From Acinetobacter lwoffii (GTDB taxonomy: Bacteria > Pseudomonadota > Gammaproteobacteria > Pseudomonadales > Moraxellaceae): 17,775 nt of DNA. Position numbers and translations under genes: made by a program. The stretch is taken from positions 1-17,775 of the forward strand of contig NZ_DCLL01000041.1 of assembly GCF_002321025.1 (NCBI RefSeq). Direction: 5' to 3'. Below the pieces are notes generated by a model. It was given only the letters and a program-made list of their open reading frames with translations. It was not told where the DNA came from and made no database searches. Positions 7,204 through 15,000 of this stretch are shown in pieces (position 1 is the stretch's first letter; the number at the start of each line of letters is the position of its first letter).

Positions 7204-8100
7204 TTAAGCTTCAGCGGTGTTGAACACGTGTTCTGCGAACATTTCTGCAGTACGTGCAGCTGCTGCAGTCATAATATCCAGGTTGCCTGCGTATTTCGGC
7301 AGGAAGTCACCCAGACCTTCAACTTCCAAGTAAATTGATACACGGTTGCCATCAAATACAGGACCATTTACAAGCTTGTAACCTGGTACGTATTTTTGAA
7401 CTTCCTTGATCATGGCATGTACAGATTCAGTGATCGCTGCCTGATCCGGCTCACCTTCTACTAGACAGTGAACAGTATCACGCATCATTAGAGGTGGCTC
7501 AGCCGGGTTAATGATGATGATCGCTTTACCTTGTTTCGCGCCGCCGACTTTCTCAATGGCACCTGCAGTAGTACGTGTGAATTCATCAATGTTTTTACGC
7601 GTTCCCGGACCAACCGACTTAGTCGATACAGTTGCAATGATTTCGCCGTATTCAACAGGTTGAACGCGAGAAACCGCAGCCACCATCGGAATCGTTGCCT
7701 GACCGCCACATGTCACCATGTTCACGTTTGGTACTTCGCCCGCTTGTAGTAATGCTTCAAGGTTGACTGGTGGTACACAAAATGGACCAATCGCAGCAGG
7801 CGTTAAGTCGATCATCAACACGCCAAGTTCATTCAGCTTGCGGCTGTTTTCAGCATGGACATAGGCAGAAGTTGCGTCGAATGCAATTTTGATGTCATCA
7901 GCAATCACATGAGGAAGAAGACCATCAACGCCTTCAGCTGTGGTTTTTAAACCCATTTTCGCAGCACGCGCCAAACCTTCAGAAGTCGGGTCAATCCCCA
8001 CCATCCAAACAGGCTCTAACCATTCGCTGCGTTGTAATTTATAAAGCAAATCCGTACCAATATTCCCTGGACCGATCATTGCACATTTAATCTTTTTCAT
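7204..8100 (-). CDS. mhpF: Acetaldehyde dehydrogenase (acylating)
   Basis: This enzyme oxidises acetaldehyde with NAD+ and CoA to acetyl-CoA, the last step of the meta-cleavage lower pathway. It is 298 residues long, slightly shorter than E. coli MhpF (about 316). The N-terminal Rossmann motif is GPGNIGTDL (10-18). The catalytic cysteine is Cys131 in TCGGQATIP. The C-terminal dimerisation region includes VNGPVFDGNRVSIYLEVEG, and the tail ending in AEHVFNTAEA is typical of the BphJ/DmpF/MhpF family. An AAGAGAG Shine-Dalgarno precedes the ATG. It lies 24 bp after mhpD and 12 bp before mhpE, so the three genes are co-transcribed. Pairing with the aldolase implies a channelling complex in the cytoplasm. 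Confidence 0.92.
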   Translation of the reverse strand: MKKIKCAMIGPGNIGTDLLYKLQRSEWLEPVWMVGIDPTSEGLARAAKMGLKTTAEGVDGLLPHVIADDIKIAFDATSAYVHAENSRKLNELGVLMIDLTPAAIGPFCVPPVNLEALLQAGEVPNVNMVTCGGQATIPMVAAVSRVQPVEYGEIIATVSTKSVGPGTRKNIDEFTRTTAGAIEKVGGAKQGKAIIIINPAEPPLMMRDTVHCLVEGEPDQAAITESVHAMIKEVQKYVPGYKLVNGPVFDGNRVSIYLEVEGLGDFLPKYAGNLDIMTAAAARTAEMFAEHVFNTAEA

Positions 8101-8124
8101 GAATGTACTCTCTTGGAATCTTGA

Positions 8125-8922
8125 TTATTCAGCAGCGAATGCAGCGGTTACTGAACCGAAGCCTTCAATTTCAACTTTGAATTCATCACCTGGTTGCGCC
8201 ACAACCATTGGACCTAAAGCACCCGTCAAGATGATGTCACCTGCCAACAATGGACGGCCACGACGCACCATTTCATCTGCAAGCCAAACCGCAGCATTGA
8301 GTGGGTTTGCAAGACATGCTTTACCCACGCCTTGAGAAACGACTTCCTCACCGCGCGTCATCACCATCTTGCAGTTCACAAGATCAAGTTTTTCTAACTT
8401 AACCGGCTGAGAACCCAAGACAAATGCAGCAGAAGATGCGTTATCCGCCACAGTATCAATCAGGCTGATTTTCCAGTTTTCGATACGGCTATCGACCACT
8501 TCAATTGCAGGCAGTGCATAATCAGTTGCGCTGATAATGTCTGCATACGTGTGTTTTTCTTTGGTTAAATCCTGGTTAATCACCAATGCGATTTCTGCTT
8601 CAACTTTCGGCTGAATCAGAAGGCCAGCTGGAATTGCTTCACCATCGCCATAGGCCATGTCGGCAAATAACATACCGAAATCCGGCTGATCTACACCCAG
8701 TTGCGCTTGAACGACTTTAGACGTCAAACCAATTTTACGACCCACCAGACGGCGACCTTCAGACAAAGCACGCTCGGTATTCACTTCCTGAACGGCATAG
8801 GCGATATCTACGTCAGCACTTTCACCGCCAAGTTCCGGGCGAATCGGTGCAATCGCAGTTTGTGATAATTCAGCGCTACGAAGTGCTTGTGCAACTGATT
8901 CAACAACAGCAGAATTCGACAT
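8125..8922 (-). CDS. mhpD: 2-keto-4-pentenoate (2-hydroxypentadienoate) hydratase
   Basis: This enzyme adds water to 2-hydroxypenta-2,4-dienoate to give 4-hydroxy-2-oxopentanoate, the substrate of MhpE. It is 265 residues long from the chosen start (MhpD is about 269). Likely metal ligands are Glu108 and Glu110 (PKVEAEIA) and Glu141 (AIEVVDSR), matching the MhpD/fumarylacetoacetase-type fold. Other family stretches are GRKIGLTSK, DFGMLF and GDIILTGALG. I chose the ATG at 8922 because TAAGGAAA sits about 7 nt upstream. A TTG at 8943 is in frame but would bury that ribosome site inside the gene. It is the first gene of the operon. The long upstream gap with a palindrome at 8989-9005 probably carries its control region. 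Confidence 0.9.
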   Translation of the reverse strand: MSNSAVVESVAQALRSAELSQTAIAPIRPELGGESADVDIAYAVQEVNTERALSEGRRLVGRKIGLTSKVVQAQLGVDQPDFGMLFADMAYGDGEAIPAGLLIQPKVEAEIALVINQDLTKEKHTYADIISATDYALPAIEVVDSRIENWKISLIDTVADNASSAAFVLGSQPVKLEKLDLVNCKMVMTRGEEVVSQGVGKACLANPLNAAVWLADEMVRRGRPLLAGDIILTGALGPMVVAQPGDEFKVEIEGFGSVTAAFAAE

Positions 8923-9329
8923 CAATGTTTCCTTAAACTGCAAAAATTAGGCTTATGCCGGGATCTAAGAGGGACAGAAAATATGAAAATGATCAGGCTG
9001 ATCATCCGCATGGACTGCCTTTCTCAGAGCGAGCATAGGAATAAACAGTTTTAGGATGGGAAAAATCCGGCGTTTGTGCCAATAGTTATTTTATTTTTTG
9101 CTATAGCTATTATCTATAAGAATAATTTATAAAAAATTAAATAAAACAAAATCTTATTGTTTAAAACACATCGTTATTTAGCAAAATAACTGCCATAATA
9201 TGACCGAATAAAATCAGTACAATTACGACTTTAGACTAAAAGATAAGAACCAGCGCTTAAATCTGCAGCATTCCCCAGCCAATTTAAACCGGGGAACTGC
9301 TTGTTTTTCATTACAACCAAGATACTGGA
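8923..9329. promoter_or_regulatory. Upstream region of the mhpDFE operon
   Basis: This non-coding gap holds a 17-bp perfect palindrome (8989-9005), TTTGTGCCAA (9073-9082, also near hcaE on the other strand), a possible minus-strand -10 TATAAA (9131-9126), and a weak, degenerate AAAATAA-CT-C-ATA match to the shared HcaR-site candidate (9183-9200). A TTCCCC/GGGGAA hairpin (9271-9296) lies between the HAD stop codon and this region. No clear -35 was found. Confidence 0.5.
8989..9005. repeat. Perfect palindrome ATGATCA-GGC-TGATCAT, possible operator
   Basis: Seven-base arms surround a three-base centre. It lies 67-83 bp upstream of the mhpD start codon, where it would be either an operator or a hairpin in the leader. 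No T-run follows, so it is not a terminator. Confidence 0.6.
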
Positions 9330-9998
9330 TTAAACTGCTTGTTTCCATTGGACTTTAGCCAACAAAGCGCTATGCAAAGCAGCCACATCATCCACGATAC
9401 AGACTGGATTAAATTGTGCTAAAAGTTCAGGTTCATGCACACCATAACTTACCCCAACGCTTGGCATGGCAATATTTTGCGCCATTTCCAGATCATAAGA
9501 CGTATCACCGACCATAATCGCATGTTCAGCCTGCACACCGGTTTCCGCCAGAATTTCTTCTAACATGAGTGGATGAGGTTTAGAATGGGTTTCGCTGGCT
9601 GCGCGCGTACTCACAAACAGCTCTTCACTGTTCGTCTGTTTTAATACACGATCCAGACCTTTACGGCTTTTCCCTGTGGCTACTGCCAGCTTCACGCCTT
9701 GCTGCTGTAAATCTGCGAGCATGTGCGCTACGCCTTCAAACCAGGAATCTCCTGATGAGTTGGCAACATAGTGATCGGAATAAGCCTGCAAAATATCCGT
9801 ATGTAATTCTGGTACTGTCGGGAATAAACGCTGTGCAACTTCAGGTAAACCCAGTCCAATAATACTTTTAGCATCTGCATCCGTTAACGGCTGCTGAAAC
9901 TGCTGTGCGGCAAACTGCAAACTCGCCACGATTTGACCCACTGAATCAAATAAAGTGCCATCCCAATCGAAAATGACCAATTTTACAGGTGAGTTCAT
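9330..9998 (-). CDS. HAD-superfamily phosphatase (phosphoglycolate phosphatase-like)
   Basis: This haloacid-dehalogenase-type hydrolase has 222 residues. Motif I is FDWDGTLFDS, with nucleophile Asp11 and acid Asp13. Motif II is VATGKS (Thr108). Lys140 (HSKPHP) is motif III, and MVGDTSYDLEMA with Asp165 and Asp169 is motif IV. An alpha-helical cap is inserted after motif I (about 15-90), as in subfamily IA (Gph-like). The natural substrate cannot be read from the sequence. AGGAAA precedes the ATG. The gene lies downstream of rluC on the same strand, as I recall for Acinetobacter and Pseudomonas, but a 346-bp gap full of palindromes separates them. It probably belongs to the housekeeping block and not to the aromatic cluster. 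Confidence 0.85.
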   Translation of the reverse strand: MNSPVKLVIFDWDGTLFDSVGQIVASLQFAAQQFQQPLTDADAKSIIGLGLPEVAQRLFPTVPELHTDILQAYSDHYVANSSGDSWFEGVAHMLADLQQQGVKLAVATGKSRKGLDRVLKQTNSEELFVSTRAASETHSKPHPLMLEEILAETGVQAEHAIMVGDTSYDLEMAQNIAMPSVGVSYGVHEPELLAQFNPVCIVDDVAALHSALLAKVQWKQAV

Positions 9999-10033
9999 AA
10001 AAGATTTCCTAGATTTGATTCAGTCTTGAAGCC

Positions 10034-10050
10034 CTCTCCTACAAGGAGAG
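10034..10050. repeat. CTCTCCT/AGGAGAG hairpin
   Basis: A perfect seven-base inverted repeat with an ACA loop is followed on the plus strand by ATTTTTTTT. It looks like a plus-strand terminator, but nothing upstream is transcribed in that direction. It may be a remnant of the repeat family seen at 10153-10233. Confidence 0.6.
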
Positions 10051-10074
10051 ATTTTTTTTCATTCTTAAGCAAAT

Positions 10075-10101
10075 GACTTTATTAAAAGAACCAATAAAGT
10101 C
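10075..10101. repeat. GACTTTATT/AATAAAGTC hairpin
   Basis: A perfect nine-base inverted repeat encloses a nine-base loop. There is no adjacent T-run. It belongs to the set of palindromes that fills the HAD-rluC gap. Confidence 0.65.
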
Positions 10102-10152
10102 GAATTATCAATGAAGTTTTAATTCAACATTACTATTTAATAAGTAACGTTC

Positions 10153-10233
10153 CCTCTCCTGAACGAGTTTAAAGCACTGCTTTAAACGACGTGCAAGAAG
10201 GAGACTTGCTCAGCAGTGCTGCTTAGGGAGAGG
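10153..10233. repeat. 81-bp palindromic intergenic element
   Basis: Terminal inverted repeats CCTCTCC (10153-10159) and GGAGAGG (10227-10233) enclose a perfect ten-base inverted repeat, GTTTAAAGCA (10167-10176) and TGCTTTAAAC (10178-10187), and an AGCAG-TGC stretch that could pair alternatively with GCACTGCT. The architecture suggests a dispersed, non-coding repeat like those I recall from Acinetobacter genomes. It has no ORF. Copy number cannot be judged from one window. Confidence 0.6.
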
Positions 10234-10246
10234 ATTCTTTCGAAAT

Positions 10247-10320
10247 TTAATCTCCCCTAGCCCTCTTTAAGAAATAGGGGAATTCCCTCCTTTTTCAAAG
10301 GAGGGTGAGGGTGGATTAAA
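10247..10320. repeat. 74-bp palindromic intergenic element rich in CCCTCC/GGAGGG
   Basis: TTTAATCTCCCCTAGCCCTC on the left pairs, with a few mismatches, with the reverse complement formed by the right end (GAGGGTGAGGGTGGATTAAA). Inside are two smaller hairpins, including CCCTCC/GGAGGG around 10285-10305. It ends 25 bp before the rluC stop codon and could be transcribed as the 3' hairpin of rluC mRNA. Confidence 0.65.
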
Positions 10321-10344
10321 TTTATTAAAAGAAAAAATAAGTCC

Positions 10345-11301
10345 TTATTGGGCAGCCGGTTTATCCGCTTTCTGCGCTCTTAACTGCGCCACCAGACTCT
10401 GCATATCTTCTGGCAATGGTGCTTCAATTGCTGGATAGCCCGGAATGTCCAGACGCATTGCATGTAAACACAAACGGCGTGGTTTTGGCCCACGATATTC
10501 TGTTTCATGACCATACTTTTCATCGCCTACTAGCGGATGACCAATACTCAAACCATGAACACGAATCTGATGGGTACGACCAGAAAGCGGAGATGCATAC
10601 ACCAGTGTGGCATGCATAAAACGTTCCTGCACATTCCACTGGGTTTTAGACTCTTTACCTTCTTTCGGGGACACGCAGACACGACGTTCACCATTGGCCA
10701 GCTCGTAACGATGTAAAGGTGCATCAATCAGCTGTTTATCCAGACTGACCTGCCCTTTTACTACAGCGGCATAGGTTTTTTTGATTTTATGTTCACGCAA
10801 CATATCTTGTAATGTTTTCAACACGCTACGCTTTTTGGAAATCATCACCAGACCGGAAGTATCACGGTCAATCCGGTGAATCAGTTCCAGATACTTTTTA
10901 CCGGTTGCGGCACGCAAGCCCTCAATCAGGCCATAGGCCACACCGCTACCACCATGCACAGCAATCCCGGAAGGTTTATTCACGACCATCAAACCTTCAT
11001 CTTCATAAATCACACGGGCCAATAAGCCTTGTGCCACTTTGTCAGAAACAGGTGCAGCAGATTCATCTTTTTGTTCATAGCGAATCGGCGCAACGCGAAT
11101 CTGGTCACCGATTGCGAGTTTGGTTTCTGCTTTAATGCGTTTTTTATTAACGCGAACCTGGCCTTCACGAATCAGACGATAGATACGGCTTTTTGGCACA
11201 CCTTTCAGACGACTAAACAGGAAATTATCGATGCGTTGTCCATCTTGATGTTCATCCACTTCAAACCAAGTGACGTTTTGCCATTGTTGCGTAGAATTCA
11301 T
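10345..11301 (-). CDS. rluC: 23S rRNA pseudouridine synthase RluC
   Basis: This enzyme converts specific uridines of 23S rRNA to pseudouridine (positions 955, 2504 and 2580 in E. coli). From the chosen ATG it has 318 residues (E. coli RluC is about 319). An S4 RNA-binding domain comes first (about 22-75: QRIDNFLFSRL, PKSRIYRLIREGQVRVNKKR). The catalytic domain has the RluA-family motif HRIDRDTSGL, with nucleophile Asp145, and later GRTHQIRVH. I chose the ATG at 11301. A TTG at 11319 is in frame but would add only six residues. Neither has a strong Shine-Dalgarno. It is divergent from rne across a gap of about 770 bp, a common gammaproteobacterial arrangement. Confidence 0.93.
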   Translation of the reverse strand: MNSTQQWQNVTWFEVDEHQDGQRIDNFLFSRLKGVPKSRIYRLIREGQVRVNKKRIKAETKLAIGDQIRVAPIRYEQKDESAAPVSDKVAQGLLARVIYEDEGLMVVNKPSGIAVHGGSGVAYGLIEGLRAATGKKYLELIHRIDRDTSGLVMISKKRSVLKTLQDMLREHKIKKTYAAVVKGQVSLDKQLIDAPLHRYELANGERRVCVSPKEGKESKTQWNVQERFMHATLVYASPLSGRTHQIRVHGLSIGHPLVGDEKYGHETEYRGPKPRRLCLHAMRLDIPGYPAIEAPLPEDMQSLVAQLRAQKADKPAAQ

Positions 11302-11331
11302 ACAGTTACTATGACCCAAAAAATACTAAAA

Positions 11332-11362
11332 TTGATTAAAAACTGATCACTTAGGTTATGCT
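11332..11362 (+). promoter_or_regulatory. Weak candidate promoter for the rne leader
   Basis: TTGATT (11332-11337) and TATGCT (11357-11362) are 19 bp apart, which is longer than ideal. A second -10-like TATAGT lies at 11413-11418. One of these could start a leader of roughly 650-700 nt. Neither is strong. Confidence 0.22.
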
Positions 11363-11439
11363 TTACACAAGAAACATAAGCTTAGCCCATAGGCAGATGA
11401 TGCAAGGTTTGATATAGTCAGCGCACGGAAACCATCGTT

Positions 11440-12067
11440 TGTGAGTAAAAGTTGAATCATTTCAGATTTTTCTGAACTTGATTGTTCAATTAAAGACTCA
11501 CATGATACGGGAAGGTCCCCAAAGAATTATGCCACGCCGAAGGCTTATTATATCGGCAAACAAAGCAAACTGTTGCGTTTAATTGTACCTCAGGTACATA
11601 AATCAGTTTGTCTTAAAAAATATGTCGCCAACTTTGTTGGTTTTTAAACGTAAACTGATACACATCAGATTAGTCGCAACCTGAAGACGACTTCAGGCTA
11701 CAGCGTTGATGCATTGGATCTGCACAGTTTGTAAAGATACGACGACAATTCCGTATCAAGACACTTTCTATAAAGAAGGGATGATCTTCGAGCAATGTGA
11801 CAGTGAAAGTTACACACATCCAATGCACCGCTCGTCCGCCAGTGAAGCGTTCAGGTGACTTTAATCCGTTTAAAGATTGAAGCCGTATTGCCATCATCAA
11901 TACGTGAATCAAAAACCGAAGCCCATCTATATTAAATAGAGCTCGGTCATAAAAGACTCAAACCACAATGAAATTCATTGCAGATTTGAGCCATTGATCC
12001 GTGATGTGTGATGTTCGCTACGTGTATAGCGATTTTTTGCTGTGTATCACTATAAGGTGTTACACCC
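11440..12067 (+). promoter_or_regulatory. Long structured leader of rne (probable autoregulatory 5' UTR)
   Basis: There is no convincing ORF here, but many perfect hairpins: TGTGAGT/ACTCACA (11440-11502) enclosing TTCAG/CTGAA; GCCGA/TCGGC (11536-11557); GTACC/GGTAC (11585-11597); CCAAC/GTTGG (11628-11640) followed by Ts; CTGAT/ATCAG (11655-11668); CCTGAAG/CTTCAGG (11680-11697). A long-range helix, AGCG..TGCATTGGAT (11702-11719) with ATCCAATGCA.CGCT (11818-11832), closes a domain of about 100 nt. CTTTAA/TTAAAG (11859-11875) and a two-tier hairpin (11957-11990) follow. In E. coli the rne leader (about 360 nt) is structured and mediates RNase E autoregulation. By analogy this one may do the same. 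It appears longer and could also yield a leader-derived small RNA. Confidence 0.65.
12016..12038 (+). terminator. Terminator-like hairpin just upstream of rne
   Basis: CGCTA and TAGCG pair around a six-base loop and run into ATTTTTT, only 29 bp before the rne start codon. It could be an attenuator in the leader or the end of a separate leader RNA. The stem is short (5 bp), so efficiency is uncertain. Confidence 0.45.
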
Positions 12068-15000
12068 ATGAAACGTATGTTGATTAATGCAACACATGCC
12101 GAAGAAATTCGCGTTGCACTTGTCACTGGTCAGCGTCTTTACGATTTTGATTTAGAAAATCGTACCCGTGAACAAAAAAAATCCAATATCTACAAAGGTC
12201 ACGTGACTCGCGTTGAACCTTCTTTAGAAGCTGTATTCGTTGAATACGGTGCAGGTCGCCAAGGCTTCCTGTCAATGCGTGAAATCGCAAATTCATATTA
12301 CAAAGCCGACCCTCGCCAAACTTCAAATATCCGTGAACTGATCACTGAAGGCACCGAACTTCTGGTTCAGGTGGAAAAAGAAGAGCGTGGCAATAAAGGC
12401 GCTGCCCTGTCTACTTTTATCTCACTTGCTGGCCGTTATTTGGTCTTGATGCCAAACAACCCTAAAGGTGGTGGTATCAGCCGTCAGATTTCTGGTTCAG
12501 TGCGTGAAGAACTGAAAGAAATGCTGGCAACACTGAACGTGCCACGTGGTATGAGTGTGATTGTGCGTACTGCCGGGATTGGCCGTTCACAAGAAGAATT
12601 GCAACTCGACTTACAGCACTTGTTAGACCTTTGGGCACAAATCCAGAGCACTGCAAGTTCAGGTCCATCGCCAATGTTGGTACATCAGGAAGCGGGCGTA
12701 GTGACACGTGCCATTCGTGACTACCTGCGTGATGATGTTGCTGAAATCCTGATTGACTCAGAACAAGCTTATAACGAAGCTTATAACTTCGTAAAAGCGG
12801 TAATGCCACGTCAGTTAGAAAAACTGAAAACTTATACCTTAAATGAACCTTTATTTGCGCATTTCGCGATTGAAAGTCAAATTCAAACTGCTTATGAACG
12901 TGAAGTAAAACTTCCTTCGGGCGGTTCGATCGTAATCGATCAAACTGAAGCTTTAGTGTCAATTGACATTAACTCGGCAAAATCGACTCGCGGTAGCGAC
13001 GTTGAAGACACCGCGTTAAATACCAATATTGAAGCGGCAGAAGAAATCGCGCGTCAATTACGTTTACGTGATATCGGTGGTCTGGTGGTGATCGACTTCA
13101 TCGACATGACTAAAGACCGCAACCAGCGTATGGTGGAAGCGAAGCTGCGTGAAGCGACGCAAAGTGACCGTGCCCGTATCCAGTTCGGTCAATTGTCACG
13201 TTTTGGTTTGATGGAAATGAGCCGTCAACGTCTGCGTCCTTCTCTTGAAGAAGCGACTGGCTACGTTTGCCCACGCTGCCATGGTACCGGCATGGTTCGT
13301 GATCTTCGTTCTTTATCACTTTCGATTATGCGTAAAGTGGAAGAGATCGCGCTACGTGAACGTCATGGTGAAGTTCAAGTCGAAGTTCCAGTCGAAATTG
13401 CTGCCTTCTTATTGAATGAAAAACGTCACACCTTGGTCTATTTAGAACAGACTTCAAATGTACGTGTCACTGTGCTGCCGCATCCGCATCTGGAAACACC
13501 GCATTATGAAATCACTTATAATGCCGAAGGCTTTGCACCAACCAGCTATGAACGTACTGAAGCAACTCGTTCAAGTGAAAAAGAGTTGGGCTATGAGTCA
13601 TCTGAATGGCATTTAGAAGAAGAACAACATACGCATGCTGCTGCACCAGCGCCTGCTCAACAGCAAAACAACGGCAGAAACAATAAACGCCGTAACCAGC
13701 AAAACCAAAATGCACAGCAAGTACCTGTTGCGCAACAAGCTCCAGCCCAAGCACAAGTTGCTGCTCCTGCATCTAGCCCATGCGCATGGTTAGAAAACCT
13801 GTTTGTTCAAAAACAGGCTGCGACTGTTGATCAATCGCGTACTGCCAACAATGCAGCTGCAGCAATTGAACAAATGATCAATGGCGGTGCGGTGAGCCGT
13901 GGTCAGTTCGGTCAATTGTCTGCACCAGTGGCACAACCTGCGCCACAGCAAGTGTCTCAACCTGCTGCTCCGGCAAGCAGCAATGCCTACCTTGCACCAT
14001 CGACTGTAGCGCAAAAACAGGAACGTGATGCTGAAAAACCGGCAGAGCGTGATGAAAGAGCGCCGCGTCATAACAACAAAAAACCACGCAATCCGAAGCA
14101 CAAAGAACCGCGTGAGCAGGTTCAGTCCGAAGCTTCCGCTCCTCAGCAACATCAGGTGCATGAAGAAGTGGTTCAGGTATCTCGTCAAGAGCAACGTCAT
14201 GAAGCACGTGAAAACAAGCGTAATTCTCGCCGTCAGCACCACAACGAGCCATCTCAGCAAAATGATGTTCAAAACAATGAACAACAGCCACAACAGGCAA
14301 TTCCACGTCGTGACCGCCGTAACCAGCCACGTCAGGAACGTCCAAATCGCCACCGCGATCCAAGCGTGCTGAATGAACAAGCTCAACAAGCAGCACCTGC
14401 AGCCGTTGAAGCGCCAGCAGTCAATGACAAGCAGCTTCGTGTTGAATTGGTCGATGCACCACGTCAAGACGTGATGCCAACAGCCATGGTCGTGAATATT
14501 GACCAGGCGAAAAGCGAAATCGTGGCATTGAATGACAATGCTGCAGTTGCAACGCCAGCGGTTGAAGTGACTGCACCGGCAGATGCGCCAGTTGAAGAAG
14601 CCGCTGCTGAAAATGTAGTGGAAGCTGCACTGACAGCTCCTGTTGAAGAGGTTGTGCCAGCTGAAGAATCAAGCGCTGAAAAACCACGTGCCAGCAACGA
14701 TCCGCGTCAGCGTCGTCGTCAGCAGCGTGAAGGACAGCCTCAACAGGCTACAGTTCAGAAGTTGACTCCTTCACAAGTACCAACGTTGGGTCAGTTCACC
14801 ATTGGTAGCCTGATTCGCCATGTTTATGGTGAAGACTGCTCCGTACTGATTGAACAGTTTGGTTTATTGCCAACCTTCAACCGTGCTCTAGAGAAGTTCA
14901 CAAAAGAGTACAACGCGAGTCTGGTGGCTGCAGCAACGCCTGCCACAGAGAAAAAACCGGTCACCCGTGATGTTCAAGTGACCGTAGCCAAGGTTGAAGC

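Noticed and set aside
8923..8943. TTG start seven codons upstream for mhpD
   Set aside because: The ATG at 8922 has a well-spaced AAGGAAA that the longer version would translate through.
9068..9083. TGGCAC as part of a sigma-54 promoter upstream of mhpD
   Set aside because: The expected GC element ten bases after the GG is not present. CCGG occurs instead. The same holds for TGGCAC near 1795.
9271..9296. TTCCCC/GGGGAA hairpin as the terminator of the HAD gene
   Set aside because: On the minus strand no T-run follows it, so it does not have the shape of an intrinsic terminator.
9999..10344. CRISPR array
   Set aside because: The repeats are palindromes of different sizes, not evenly spaced direct repeats with unique spacers.
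11302..11319. TTG start six codons upstream for rluC
   Set aside because: An ATG six codons later gives the usual family length. No better ribosome site supports the TTG.
11670..11912. 80-codon open frame on the minus strand in the rne leader
   Set aside because: It overlaps strong RNA hairpins and a long-range helix, has no recognisable protein and no clear ribosome site. The structured leader explains the region better.
13790..14467. 225-codon open frame on the minus strand inside rne
   Set aside because: It is the antisense shadow of the Gln/Ala-rich tail of RNase E. It is Leu/Trp/Cys-rich, has no Shine-Dalgarno, and another overlapping antisense frame is equally open.
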